NCBI RefSeq assembly: GCF_000003605.2
Contig: NW_003122908.1
Location: forward strand, 42,350 to 106,349
Direction of reading: 5' to 3'
Length of the DNA stretch: 64,000 nt
Origin: Saccoglossus kowalevskii
Lineage: Eukaryota; Hemichordata; Enteropneusta; Harrimaniidae
The position numbers and the translations under genes were made by a program. The notes below the pieces were generated by a model. It was not told where the DNA came from and made no database searches. It was given only the letters and a program-made list of their open reading frames with translations. Numbering within the stretch: the stretch's first letter is position 1; each line of letters starts with the position of its first letter. Below, piece by piece: positions 25,232 through 37,120 of this stretch.

Positions 25232-27657
25232 GTGAGTATTGTTACGATATATGTGTCATAAAAGGAGAAGGGGGGAAAGGGATCGGTTTGGCGATCGGTC
25301 GGGTCCCTGCATTTCTGTGCCTGTTACTTAAAACTTAATCGATATTTATTTATTTATCTATTCTGCATTTGCAATGGTCATCAGTGAATCGGAGGGTCTT
25401 GCTCTAGACTCCCAAGTTACTTTGCGAAGATGTGTTCCCCGTCTGTTTTGTGTGACCGAGGAATACCGAACAAATTCCGATAGTTGCCGAAGTAGCTCGA
25501 CATCATTCATACAGTTTTCATCCAAAATCTATTCTCTCGAACTGAATGCGCTCGTTCTTTTGTCTACTCGGCACACAAAATGTAATTTTAATTATATTAT
25601 ATTATTAGTTCGGCGATTATTTTCTATTTCATTCTATTTTGGCTTTTCATAATGACACTGAAATTAAAAATGAAATGCCACTGACACGCTCGATCCAAGC
25701 CTGAGAAAATAATCAGAAATTCGGGTCACAAGTTGTTTAATATACATGTGAGAAAACATTGTTCATAGCAAAATAAAAAATATGTTTGCCGATCTCATCT
25801 CTCAATGTCTCATAATAGTTTTTCCCGCAATATATCATTTTATAACTGTCGAATATCGTATAGTGCTGGTATGTATACAGCGAGAATCACGATGAGATTC
25901 GGAGGCACTCGGCGTCCCTCGGCTTGCCCACAATGCACTATGACCTCGCGAGAAATGGCAAGTTAGTATGGAAAGTTCGCGTTAGAAACGGTAGAAAAAA
26001 ATCATCCAGTCTAATGGACAGGGTTAGTACCTAATGATGATCGCCGAAATCACAGAGCGACCGAGAGTCACTGAAAGATCGAGCCATGAGGTTACATCCT
26101 GTTCGATCTGACCGTCCAAGGTGTAGATTAGCCCTTTTATCTCCACAATATTTCTGTTAAATCACGCGAAAAATTAGACAAAAAAAATCAAAAACTGATC
26201 GAGCTGTAGCACCATAATTTAAGTTATGGATCAATCCGACGATCTTTGTGCATGCGGCTCTACCAGACCATTGCCACGCCGCTGTCTGTGTCTTGAAGGT
26301 TTGAGAGCTCAGCGCTGTCGCTTCGAACTCAAATTACCATACATTAGTCCATTAGATTTGATTGAATTACTTCCTCACTGAGAGGAAAAATATTTATTTG
26401 CTTTATAAGACGTCCGGGTGTATGAATAATAAGTACTTTGTAATTTAATCTTTACAATTGGGAACGTTTGAAAATTACCACAGGATTCATTCCAAGTAAC
26501 GTCGACGTTCCCCCGGTTATATATGCCAATTTTCCGTTGCATTCCGAGAGTTAATACTAAACGCATCTCGTGTTAGAACAACCCATTAGAGTGCCTTCGA
26601 TAAATATAATCACCGCTAACGCGTTTACCCTGTTATGTATATCCATTCTCCTTCCTTAAAGAGTTTGAAATATCTATTAAATAGCGGTCTTAGACACACC
26701 TGGGCCCAATGTCTCTTGCAAACATATTTGTGTAAGCGCGGCGACTGTTGTTAGAAAGAAAGGCCTTAGACGACGGTACTCGATATTTTACAAGCGTGCA
26801 TCAACGTCTTTAAGCGAGTTACGCGTAGGAATTCTCTCGAGATGCCGTCGGATGATTGCCACCATTGACATAAGGCAGACACGACAACCGTCGCATCTTC
26901 TGACGTTGAATACATGTAGCCGTAATCACAAGGACCTATTTTGTGCGGCTTAGTTCAGGACAGCGTCCTTAAAGAGTAATTTCGATCACTCGAAATCCCG
27001 TAATTCGTAGCGACGTCACATAGTATTCCACTAGAGCGACCTAATGATCTACATCAATACTAGATCAATACACTGTCTTGTATCTGGTGAAATAATTGAA
27101 GGGAAAATTGAGAGGGAAAAAATCTGGATAAGCGAGTATTCATCATCCGACTTGCGTCTTTCAAATCCTGAACTGTACACACGTGAAAAGAAGTCTATCG
27201 TGCACGCACCAATGAAAACCATCCGTGGGTATGTGCATTTATTTTACTAAACATTTAACTTTCGCAATTCGTTTTTGGGAATCATAGATTCGCAGATTCG
27301 CACGCGCCTTAAAGCACTGGCACGTAGTATTATATCATAGTACCCGCCACGCATTTTTTATGTGTGCATTTTGTGAATTGTTTGGTTTACATAGTTCAGT
27401 GTATTTATCAATATGCAATATTGAAAAAAGCAAACACCAAATATACTAAAAAAAGATATCGTATTTCAATGACAATTGACAGACAAGCGTTGGTGTGAGC
27501 TCAACCAGCTGATGATAAGTCACGTTGCCCCACGACGTGACGTCACATTGAAGTTTCATTTGTAATTAATAAAATTAATAACTTGTCAATTGTTCAAGTG
27601 GCTTTGCGTTCTTTGTCAAGCGTGTTTAGCCATAATTTGCTGTCGTCGTCACCATCG

Positions 27658-27722
<65 letters not shown>

Positions 27723-28641
27723 GCTGAGTTTCAACTAGGCGGGTATCTCCTAAGCGTGGTACAGATGTTATCTGGCTTCAAGAAGCATTCGACCATTTAA
27801 AGGATGGACCATTAGAAAATCTGGAAGGGGCGATGACAGAAAAAATGTGCAAAATATTTTTCACATTATAGATTTTTGCTGATTGTTTGTTTCCGTTATT
27901 TTGTTTTGTGGAATTTAAAATTTAGTAGGCGTGCAGATTTTGTTTTCTTCCAATTCTGACCAATCCCCTTAGCCGTCTACCCACTGAACAGTATTAAATA
28001 AGTTCATTCTACCTAGTGCACAAGACATGCGATACTAGAATTAGGGTTGGAATACTGGCGTCATATCGGACTGGGATGTTATATACCTATGCTATATGCC
28101 TAGTGTCTTTGTTTTTCTGTCAACAGTCCACGTTTAAAGAACCCAAGTACACTCATTGCGCATGGCTAGCGAATTTTTCGCGCGGTGACGGGTGTTACAA
28201 GATAAATCTTTTCGATTGAGATGTTGGTTCTTGGTATTGAAAACAATAGATCTGCATGTTGTAATTCTGCTTGGTAATTTTGCCACAACATTTTTACGTA
28301 ATCGTCGCGTCTATAGCGACATATTTATGTCGTTCGACATTCGCCAGCACGGTCGCTACGCTCTTCAAAACACCACGCCTACACTTGACCAATATCAGCA
28401 ACAGTCTACACCTGTTTCGTTTTTAAAAGGTCATTGTCTCCCATCCCGTGTACGTAACAGGGTGCGTTCTATACTATAACGCGCACGGCACAGAGATGAG
28501 ACAATTGTGCTATTTTCTAATAATAACCACCTCACTTTAACGCCGACGTCGTGTAGGCGTTCTGTTTCATGATTTGTCTTCTTCTATTTATTTACTAATA
28601 TCTTTAAAACGTTTTACGTCATTTTTTTTCTACTTTTACAG
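25232..28641. other. Probable intron with microsatellite
   Basis: AT-rich sequence without a supported exon, apart from the microsatellite at 27.66 kb and a CRE octamer at 27538-27545. It ends in a good pyrimidine tract leading to the acceptor of the terminal exon at 28642. Confidence 0.4.
27657..27723. repeat. (GTT)22 trinucleotide repeat
   Basis: Twenty-two uninterrupted GTT/TTG units with a flanking TCGTCGTC run and one TTGCTG step at the right edge. It is not inside any open frame I would call coding. Uninterrupted arrays of this length are usually polymorphic. Confidence 0.95.
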
Positions 28642-28808
28642 ACATACCCGATGACCTGGTGACCCCCTCGCCGTCTAGATCGCTAACTGACAGTGGATAT
28701 ACGCAAAGAGTAATACGAAGGAGAGAGTCGCTCACTGATCAACCTGAACAAACGAAGATCCTTCGCGATTGGACGGATATACGTGCATTCTCCCCCTCCC
28801 TCAAATAA
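28642..28808 (+). CDS. Candidate terminal exon, Ser/Thr/Arg-rich tail
   Basis: A textbook acceptor (TTTTTTTTCTACTTTTACAG) ends at 28641 and is followed by 54 open codons to a TAA at 28806-28808, entering in phase 1. With a G from the previous exon the peptide begins DIPDDLVTPSPSRSLTDSGY, continues TQRVIRRRESLTDQPEQTK and ends RDWTDIRAFSPSLK. It is hydrophilic, proline/serine-rich at first, then basic, and RRRESL fits a basophilic kinase (PKA-like) and possible 14-3-3 site. This is typical of an unstructured cytoplasmic C-terminus. Third positions are about 48% G/C, above the local background. A weaker donor (AAAGA/GTAATA) inside would allow it to be an internal exon. No AATAAA lies close downstream. 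I do not recognise the protein. Confidence 0.45.
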
Positions 28809-30196
28809 CAAAAAGGAATCTATTAACATCTAACGCATCAGGGAGTGATACAGTGGATTAAACGTCGTGATCCGTGAACATCTCTTTGTTTTTGCGCAGC
28901 CTCACTAAACGAAATGATTCTGATGCCCGATTATTCCTCCGAGGAAACACTCTGCCCAGTAGATGAGCAAACAAACGCAGCGACGAGGAACGTTGAAAAG
29001 AAAGTGTGTTTACATGCATGTGCGTTGTTAGCACCGCGCGGGTTTTGAGGATGAGTTTTAGACTTATACAGCACCACACATGATATACACTAGGATATTT
29101 GGTACCAGAACCTCTGGATTTAAAATTTTCTCAGAAGCCATGTCACAGGTGAGTCTTTAATTTATTCATTCATCATAATTGTATTCAATTCATCACCCAT
29201 GATGCAACACTCACGTCGGCTTTCAAAGTGAAAGCAACAGCGAACGCCCCTCATCCTTGTCCTCGTGTGACCCATCGTCACTATAGACTCGAAGGTTTAG
29301 CCGTAGTAACAACTGAATGCGTGCAGTCAGTTTAAAGCGGAAGGGTCGTCACCTGCGCACCCGCGGGAATTGAGTCCCAAGCGACGATAACAACGCGTGC
29401 TAAAAATCGCAAAGGCTCATGGGTAGACGATTGTTTGTAAACAATGATACGCTATGGCTATCTGACGCATGCGCAGGTGATGCCCCGCTCATGTCTGTGT
29501 GACGAGTCAGTATGAACCCAAGTGCACCCCCACTCACATACACTACATCTGTAACAAGTTAAGAAATATACAATTTGCACGCACATTTCGTGGCAACTGG
29601 AAGCTTTTGTAGAAGGCTTTTACACATAACCAAATTTAAAATATATATATTATATATATATAAATAGAAAGAACGTATTCAGTTGGATAGTTTTAGGGAT
29701 GCTTTTAAAGCACCGTCCACTTCTGTCGGCGATCCACAGGAAATTGATGATGAATGCAAAGACCCTTGAAAAGACGAAAAAGTAAGATGGAAAGCACAGC
29801 TTTAAAAGCTTTTCACGTGACAGCGTCTTTCCTTTACTCGCACCAGCTTTCAACAATGGTGTTTTTTTTTACACAAAACAAATACGCAGTGAGAACTTCT
29901 CAGTCTTTTGTGTTCATCCTGGATGCGTTTTCTATTGAACGTCTTGTCATTAGGACTTGCCGATCTGTTGTCGCCGAGGTCTGAAAGACGATCATCAAAA
30001 GTCGGGACGTGATCTCCACAAATAGCGCGTTTTTTAACGTGTTTACCCACGGATTTGAATTGAATCCCATCTTCAGTCCTCCCACAACTGTGTCAAATCA
30101 CTTCGGCTTTTTTTTTATCTTCTCCTTACAATTATCGCTGGTCTGTCATTATCTCTCTTTCTTTCTTATTTCGTGGGATCAAATTATAACTTCGTG
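28809..30196. other. Non-coding, including possible 3' untranslated sequence
   Basis: This follows the stop at 28808 and shows no nearby canonical polyadenylation signal. A TA-rich run (29640-29664) and several CpG-rich bits around 29.2-29.5 kb are present. Nothing else can be called. Confidence 0.4.
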
Positions 30197-30311
30197 AGCA
30201 ATTTGGCGATATCTGCGGTGATGTTGCCATTAAGGCATGCTGCCATGGCTTCTAGTCATAAAGTTGTCTTGGAATGCGCTTCAGACAGCCTCACAGGGCA
30301 TCTGATTCATA
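30197..30311 (+). CDS. Candidate exon, possible BTB-like fragment
   Basis: The frame is open from 30059 through an in-frame ATG at 30221 and a second ATG at 30245 in a near-perfect Kozak context (GCTGCCATGGC). It runs to a perfect donor CATA/GTAAGT at 30312, leaving in phase 1. From the second ATG the peptide is MASSHKVVLECASDSLTGHL followed by I-H. The stretch HKVVLECASD weakly resembles the H-K-x-V-L-x-x-x-S-D core of BTB/POZ domains, but the preceding strand typical of that fold is not evident, so this is only a suggestion. If it is an internal exon, the acceptor would be TTCGTGAG at 30196, which is poor; it works better as a first exon. No TATA box was found. Confidence 0.25.
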
Positions 30312-33300
30312 GTAAGTCAAAGTTATGACTCTGAACAGAGGATCTCTATTTTGTACCTACCTTGCGGTGCAAAGCCTGAGCGAGTCGTTTGGCGCGATGT
30401 TAAGTACCCATGTGATTATAACCACTTTTTCCTCTGGAGGATTTTTTATATTGGTATTAAAAATTAGATAACAAAATTAATCTATCTAAATGTCGCCAAA
30501 ATAAGAACGAGACAGATAAGCGGGTCACAAATTGCAAAATACTACTACTTGTAGTTTAGATTTATTTTTTGAGATCGTTTTTGCGTAAAGATCTGGTACA
30601 TCTGGATTTTGTCATACTATGTCTAAATGACTGATCACCGTTCGATTTTCTAATAAGTAACTAAGAATGTATGATGTGTGAAGTTTCGAAATACTGATGG
30701 AGGATGTATATTAGTGGTATAAAGCATTAGGCGAACCACGTGGCAGCCGAGAACATGGAATTATGGGAATTGTTCCAGTTTTCCAAACCACATAACCCTG
30801 GGTCATGATAGCGAAATTATAATTTTGTTTCACAGACCATCTTTAACATCTTCTTTAATTTGTTGAAAAATGAAATATATGTGCAGCAGCTATGGGTAAA
30901 GACAGAATCTACCCTCGGGGTTCGAAACGGTGTATTTTAGAGTTTTTTTAAAAAAAACTCTTTTCTCATATCAGCATATGAAGAATGGTTTAATAAACGA
31001 CCATGACCTAGTTCGAAACGAGCATGTATACGACGCTTTCATTATAGCTGACTTGTGCATCATTTAGGATAGCCGGCACTAATATTGGAACACGAAACTT
31101 ATCCCAGGGGACAGAGTTACCAAATCACCATGTTCACTAGGCCGGGGTAATGTTATGCCACAGTATTAACCCGGATTACTATAATTATTTATATGAAATG
31201 TATACATGAAGAGTTTGCGAATCATTCAGTGTAATTGTAAAGGCAAATATTTCTACATATTTATGAGAATAGTGACAGTATGACACTTCGCCGAAAACGT
31301 ACTGCCATAGTCGCCATCACTGCGTTACGTCCGATCCCTTCGTCGCTTGTCACGTGGCGTGAGTCTATCTTCGATTTGGGTATACCATCAATGCAGTGTT
31401 TACACCGTAAAAAAAATCTTTGCGAATTTGATGTGTTTTTTTTTTTTCAGAAAAAAAAACGTATATAACATAAGGGCGCCGGGTGGTGCCTATTTCCATT
31501 GAGTGGTTTTATTAAATACTAATGTTTACGGGTCGTGACAGTTGTCTATTGAAAAAAAAAATGACGATTTTTATCTTGTTGTTATGAATTATTGAGTCTT
31601 TATTGTTAGTAGCCATGTAGGCTTGCGTTGTAGCTCGGCGCCGTGTGATTGGGGGGGGGGACAGTCATATTGATTTATGTGAAATTTAGAAATGTTTTAT
31701 TGGTTGACGAGGCGTGGTCTGTTCTTCCCTTTGTCATGGTGTCGCTCTAAAGAATCACACGTGTATGTTTGCATGCTGCATACACGCAATATCGAACAAC
31801 ATGCGCACACTGCATCGGCGCGCTATTGTTTCATGGAAGCAACGAGTGTTGCTAAGGAAAGAAAATCCGCGGCGAAGTATGCGATAGGAATGTTAAACTT
31901 CTTGACGTGGTTTCAATTGTTGTAAAGGACAGAACACGAGTCCCCGGTATGATCATTGTGTTGTGTTGATCACCAAGAATCAAATAGCCCAGAAAAATGG
32001 ATATGGTTTATTGTATATGTTCTAGTTTTTTGTATAAATTTGTATTGTATTAATCGTGGAGGAGAGGGTGGGGTACTCACATATTTTTGGCCTAGATCTA
32101 AAATGCCATCTACCCCCCCCCCAACAGCGCCACCTATTGGCATGAACTTAGCGTACGTAGTCGTGATTACATGTTTATTGTGAATTCGTGCAGCATCTGT
32201 TGCCGTGTATAATAATGTGATGGTGATAATAATAAAACATTTCTTTTTCAAAAGCTGACAGCCTGGCCCCATATTAGAATTGTTCGTGCTGTACAGTATT
32301 TGAACAAGCGCCGTCCAAGAAATAGTCTGACAACAATCTCTGACAATTTAACTGTAGGCAGTTCGATTTATAAAATATACAATATTGTATCTTCTTAAAT
32401 TGTCTTATATGGATCTAAGCTTGTGCACTTGACTTTCGGAGTGTCATTTTTAAGCCTTAATATTATCGGATCATTCAAACGACCTCTTCTATAATACCCC
32501 CCCCCGTCCCACCACACGCATACATTACGCTCATCGTCAGACACTTGAAATTCCAAAGATTGTTTAACATTTGACCCCTGTGTCACCAATCACGCGTGGC
32601 ATGTTTTGAATCGCGCCGTGAATAACATTATTCCTTAGCATGTTGATTGTATTGGCTGTCATCTCGACATACTATGTGACCTCCGTAATCTGTCACGGTA
32701 TATGGAACACGGGCCGCTATTGGCTCCCCTTGAATGCGTACCAAAAGTAACGCGAGTGAGGATTGGACAGTTCACAACTTGGCGCGGCGAAGTTTCTACT
32801 CCAATAGGAGATCCGGATGTAGAAAAGTTAGTAGCGCAGGTGTTTTCGCGCTGTATACAGATATCTTATTATTATTATTTTACTTGCTCACTGCTGTGCC
32901 TAACTCCGTCATGAAAAAAAAACAAATTTAATAATTTGATTTCCCCACTGGCGTATCTTGAACGAACCATTGAGAAGATTTAGATCTGAACAAACGCCGG
33001 GAGGTTAGAATCTTTTGTGGACCGTGTTCGCAGCTCTACTACACACATACGCAGGCATACGTGCCATACACTGCAACATAGTTTCCTTCTACGTCATACT
33101 GCTTAATGTACTTTATTACATGGAAGTCGAATAGTAGCCCTATTGAGCTGTTGCCATGGCGACAGCATTAAAAAGAGCCCCTTTTGAGTGTAGGAGTGTT
33201 TCGGTGTTGTCCACACTCAGTGGCAGGCATCAATGGCTTTCTCAAATACATTTTCAAAAGACTACAATGCTTGTGAATTGACGGTGATGGTGGGCATTGT

Positions 33301-36300
33301 TGGTTAATCAAAGCTTGTCGTCGATAACTTCATTCTATCGGTACAATTGATACATTTACCTTGCGCTGCTAACACCATTAACTAAATGAAAAACCATACA
33401 AATCGAGGCATAGTTTCTTTTCAAACTGGCATGTCTCTGTTTTTCGGCCTTCATTGATTCCAAAGAGTGCATTCAGTTCGGGGGGAAAGCGAACTAAAAA
33501 GAGTGGGCAAACAGTGCACTGAATAGCTCTGCTTGTCGACAGAGGCGAACTATTGTGGCTATATTCTCGGCTGTTTCAGCGCTGCGTATTGAATAGGTGT
33601 TTTTTTGTTATAATACCACTGGTACAAAAGGCAACGTTTTTCATTGTATACCCAGCCATCTGCTTGATTAACAATACTACTAAATTATCCCCACTGTCTC
33701 CTTACAATAAAGATCTATTTTGCTTATTGGCAGTGTCCTTTCTGCTCTCGGTCGACCATTGCTGTAGCGACTGGCGACCTGAGCGCAGTCGTTCGGGTTT
33801 CACCATTACCAGTACTTTCATGCGTTGGAGACGTCGAGTCTGATGTATTGTCCGTTTCAATTTCTTGCCAGTGTATAGCGTACATGTGGATATTCATAAA
33901 GCCCTTCGTACGACGATGTGTGCTTTCAAAGAGGACGTTTGTTTCGTCGTGTATTGTGAATTTTTCACTGGTTTCCCTTTCCCACATTTGCGTTCCGGGA
34001 GGCGCTCGACGTTGTGACAGGTCGGTTGGCGTTACCGTACAGGTACTCCGCCACGACTGGACTTATTTTCTCGGAAAATGTATGTCTGCCGGCCGTGTCT
34101 GCTACTGAAATGGGCTCTGTGTGTGCGAAACAGTAAGTACCTGTTTTCTTACTACTAATTCTGATAGCTACCTGTTAAAATGACACTACGTCAGGTGACC
34201 TATCGGTCAGCCGTATGGTCGTAACGACACTCCACTACGTGCCACAGTGAACTGACATGTGCACCAAAATAGGTGGAATATGCGGGCAAACTTCATGAGG
34301 TGGGTCACGACTCCCAATGAAACAGGGCGGACTGCAATTAATAGGGGTGTTGACACGATATTTTTTGTAATTAATTTTCGCAACGACGTCTAGTTGTAGT
34401 GACGACACATCGTTTGATTCTCGACACAGACCATATCAACAATTATCGGTCAGATCCAACATGCCCGGGGGGTGATGACATCGTCCACTTTTGGGTTTGT
34501 TTTTGTGAAAAATATAATGTTTTTCTAGTCTGTCAGGGTAAACTGTGTTCTGATGACATGACGTTAACACTCTATTACTGGGTGTGTTTATGCGACTTAA
34601 TGTCATGTTCATAACAAAATAAATTTTCACTGACACTGTCATTTTTTTTGCGTTCAAGCCCCGAAAGCGCGGGCTACCGAAACAAAAAACGACTAGGGAC
34701 TGTTGCCAAAATGGCTGCCGCGTTTTATCTGTTTTTTGCAATGCTTTTTTACTCCCATTTTCAATAGTAGCTAGCTGACAAGCCTGTGTGTGCATTGTCA
34801 TAGTGAAAAGGCCTTTTTTATGTTATTACCCACAGACCATTTGCCGTCTAAATCCGAACGAAAATCGCGATTTCTCTAACTCTTAAATGTCCCACTTTAG
34901 ACCCTATCTCGAATTTCGGCAGGGGTGATGTCTACCGATACATATTACGCAAATATTACATGAAATAATATCCGTTACCGAAGAGAATTTTGACGAGAGA
35001 CCCGATCAATGCCGTGTAACGCTTTGATATGTAAATCCCTCCTTTGTGACGTCACACTTTTGTGGTTAGGCTTTTGGTTGCTTTTATTTCCTTGATATGA
35101 ATAGTCTACACTCGGACTAGAGAGGGCGATGGCTTACGATGTCTGTATCTCGTCGCCTTGTTCCCGTTAGTATGCGTGGTTTTATGCTAAACTTTACAAC
35201 TCTTGTAGACATTCCTGGATAGTCTATTTCAATGAACGCTGTTTGTAAATTCATTCATAGCCGAACAGCGTTCTTAAGCCCCGCCCCCTCTAAACTCGAA
35301 ATCGATCAAGAAGCCCATCAAGCTCGCTACGGGACGTCTGTTTGACCGCATCTGACCTCAATGTCAGCGTTTAGAATCAATTCACGGTTACTTTTTTTAA
35401 GTAACCGTGATCAATTATGTTGTTTGTCGTAGGCGGGGCGGGTGGCGGGTGTGGCATTGTAAATAGATTTACACCTGAAGAGAAACCACTTTCGTGAAAA
35501 TTAAACATCGTTTAAGTTCGTCCACCCGGTGGTCGCAATATAGTACTGGTAGGAAAGAAACAATCACGAGTTGTTTGCACGTACATACTGGCCCATTACG
35601 GCCATAACAAATTTACGTCGTTTTAAAAGCATTAATCAGAGCTATCGTGGTCTTTACTGGCCACACTGGGGGTCTATTTGAAGTATAGCAAATTTCTGTG
35701 CATGTCCAACATCGCCAAAGTCTCAGTACTGATTCAATGAATCAGTCGCAAATTTTGAGTCCTGTTTGTACTTCTCATCAGATTAAACTTCGGAAATTTA
35801 AAGTGTTGTTAGGCAAGACGCTGCACCACACTCCTTTCAGAAAGCTCACAGCGCATGTAAACAATCTCGCGGTGACTAAGGCACTTAGGACCGTCTTGTT
35901 TTTGACCTTACGCCTTGGTAAACATGCGGCGACCACTTGTATGTTTGTTCCTGTCGTGGGACCAAGAATTATGACAAGCCTCTGCCATATTACGGCGAAT
36001 TACAACCACCCGTGTTCTGGTAATAGAGTAATGTACACGGGTGTCAACGTCCGCGGCTCTCGCAAATTCAAGAAACCCATTTGTGCATACCGCTGGTCAT
36101 AGTGGCTCCAGGCAATGTCACCCAAAACCTCGTGATTGTTCAATCAGTGTGCTTTTCTCTATGCCATATCATATCAGTGGGCGCGTTTTAACATTAAGTG
36201 ACAGACATAGCGCTATGTATGCGAGTGTTTTGTCATGGAGCTATTTAATGGTCGGTTAGTTTGACTTCAGTTTGTTTCCCATTTCGTTTATCGGCTTTAT

Positions 36301-36666
36301 TTACGCAATGGCCACATGTGGCCGGCATCGATGATGCGTGTCCCTGATTAAGAAATAACTGTTTTGTGTTTCTGTTTTTTATTAGACTTATCTCAGTATT
36401 ACCCGGATTTCTCCTTGAGTAAACGCACGCACAAATATATAATCCCTTTGTGTCCACAAGTAGGTCTGATCACGTGGCAGTCTTCTGACAAAACAGATCG
36501 GTGGAACGGAATCAAGATAAACAAAACAGATGAGACAGCCTGTAGTACAAAGGTCCTTACAAATGGTGATCTCCCTCCCGCTTCTCTGATTATTCAACCC
36601 TTAGATTGAGCATGGGGCGCCATGAATTGACGTGGGAGGGATTCGAAATTGTTCAATATCCATACA
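30312..36666. other. Non-coding block with one doubly open region
   Basis: No gene is called. At 33.67-34.17 kb several frames on both strands are open for 55-145 codons; see findings. A perfect CRE lies at 35047-35054 and a 12-bp-stem hairpin at 35382-35410. A 134-codon plus frame at 35698-36102 shows no domain and no splice context. Otherwise nothing is recognised. Confidence 0.4.
35382..35410. repeat. Short perfect hairpin
   Basis: TCACGGTTACTT and its exact complement AAGTAACCGTGA are separated by five T residues. The 12-bp stem with a T-only loop could form a stable cruciform or RNA hairpin. It may be the remains of a tiny fold-back element. No gene end lies next to it, so a histone-type 3' stem-loop role is unlikely. 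Confidence 0.8.
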
Positions 36667-37120
36667 TAATAATAATAATTTATTGACATTATTAGTTTTG
36701 AATTGAACATACCCAAATGCTATTCTAATTTCAAGGAAAAAAAGAATGCAAACAAGAAAAAAAGAATAAAATGAACAAATATAATAAATAAAAATAAAAT
36801 AAAATATATAAATTTTATAGGCTTTACACAAAAAATAATAATACTGATAGTAAATTTAATTTTTCATGATGTAATATGAACATGAAAATGTATACATTCT
36901 TTTGTGTATTGTCAAGGCATAATAGTGGCAATGCATTGCTCATAATATATGCAAATTTGACATCACTATTAAGTGAATTAAAAGTTGAGTTTGCATATTC
37001 AATTGTATAGAAGGCAGTGTCAACATGGCTCCTGTATAAACAAAAAGAGCATTATCGTCCTCAAATACATTCGTACCACTTTAAAACATGTTCTATAATC
37101 TAAATCCATTTTTGTCTACC
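36667..37120 (-). mobile_element. 3' end of a non-LTR retrotransposon (LINE)
   Basis: On the minus strand the sequence ends in TCAATAAATTATTATTATTA, an AATAAA-like signal merging into an (ATT)n tail, which is how CR1/L2-type LINEs end. Upstream is T-rich untranslated-looking sequence. Before that (36.84-37.05 kb) an open frame reads NSTFNSLNSDVKFAYIMSNA, which resembles the degenerate tail found after the reverse transcriptase in such elements. No catalytic domain is present, so this is a 5'-truncated copy. The family assignment is inference only. Confidence 0.35.

Noticed and set aside
35698-36102. Open plus frame of 134 codons
   Set aside because: Protein-like composition but no known domain, no splice sites and no codon bias.
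36231-36240. TGTCATGGAG, start of miR-281
   Set aside because: No complementary arm upstream or downstream; ten-base matches are expected by chance when many families are compared.
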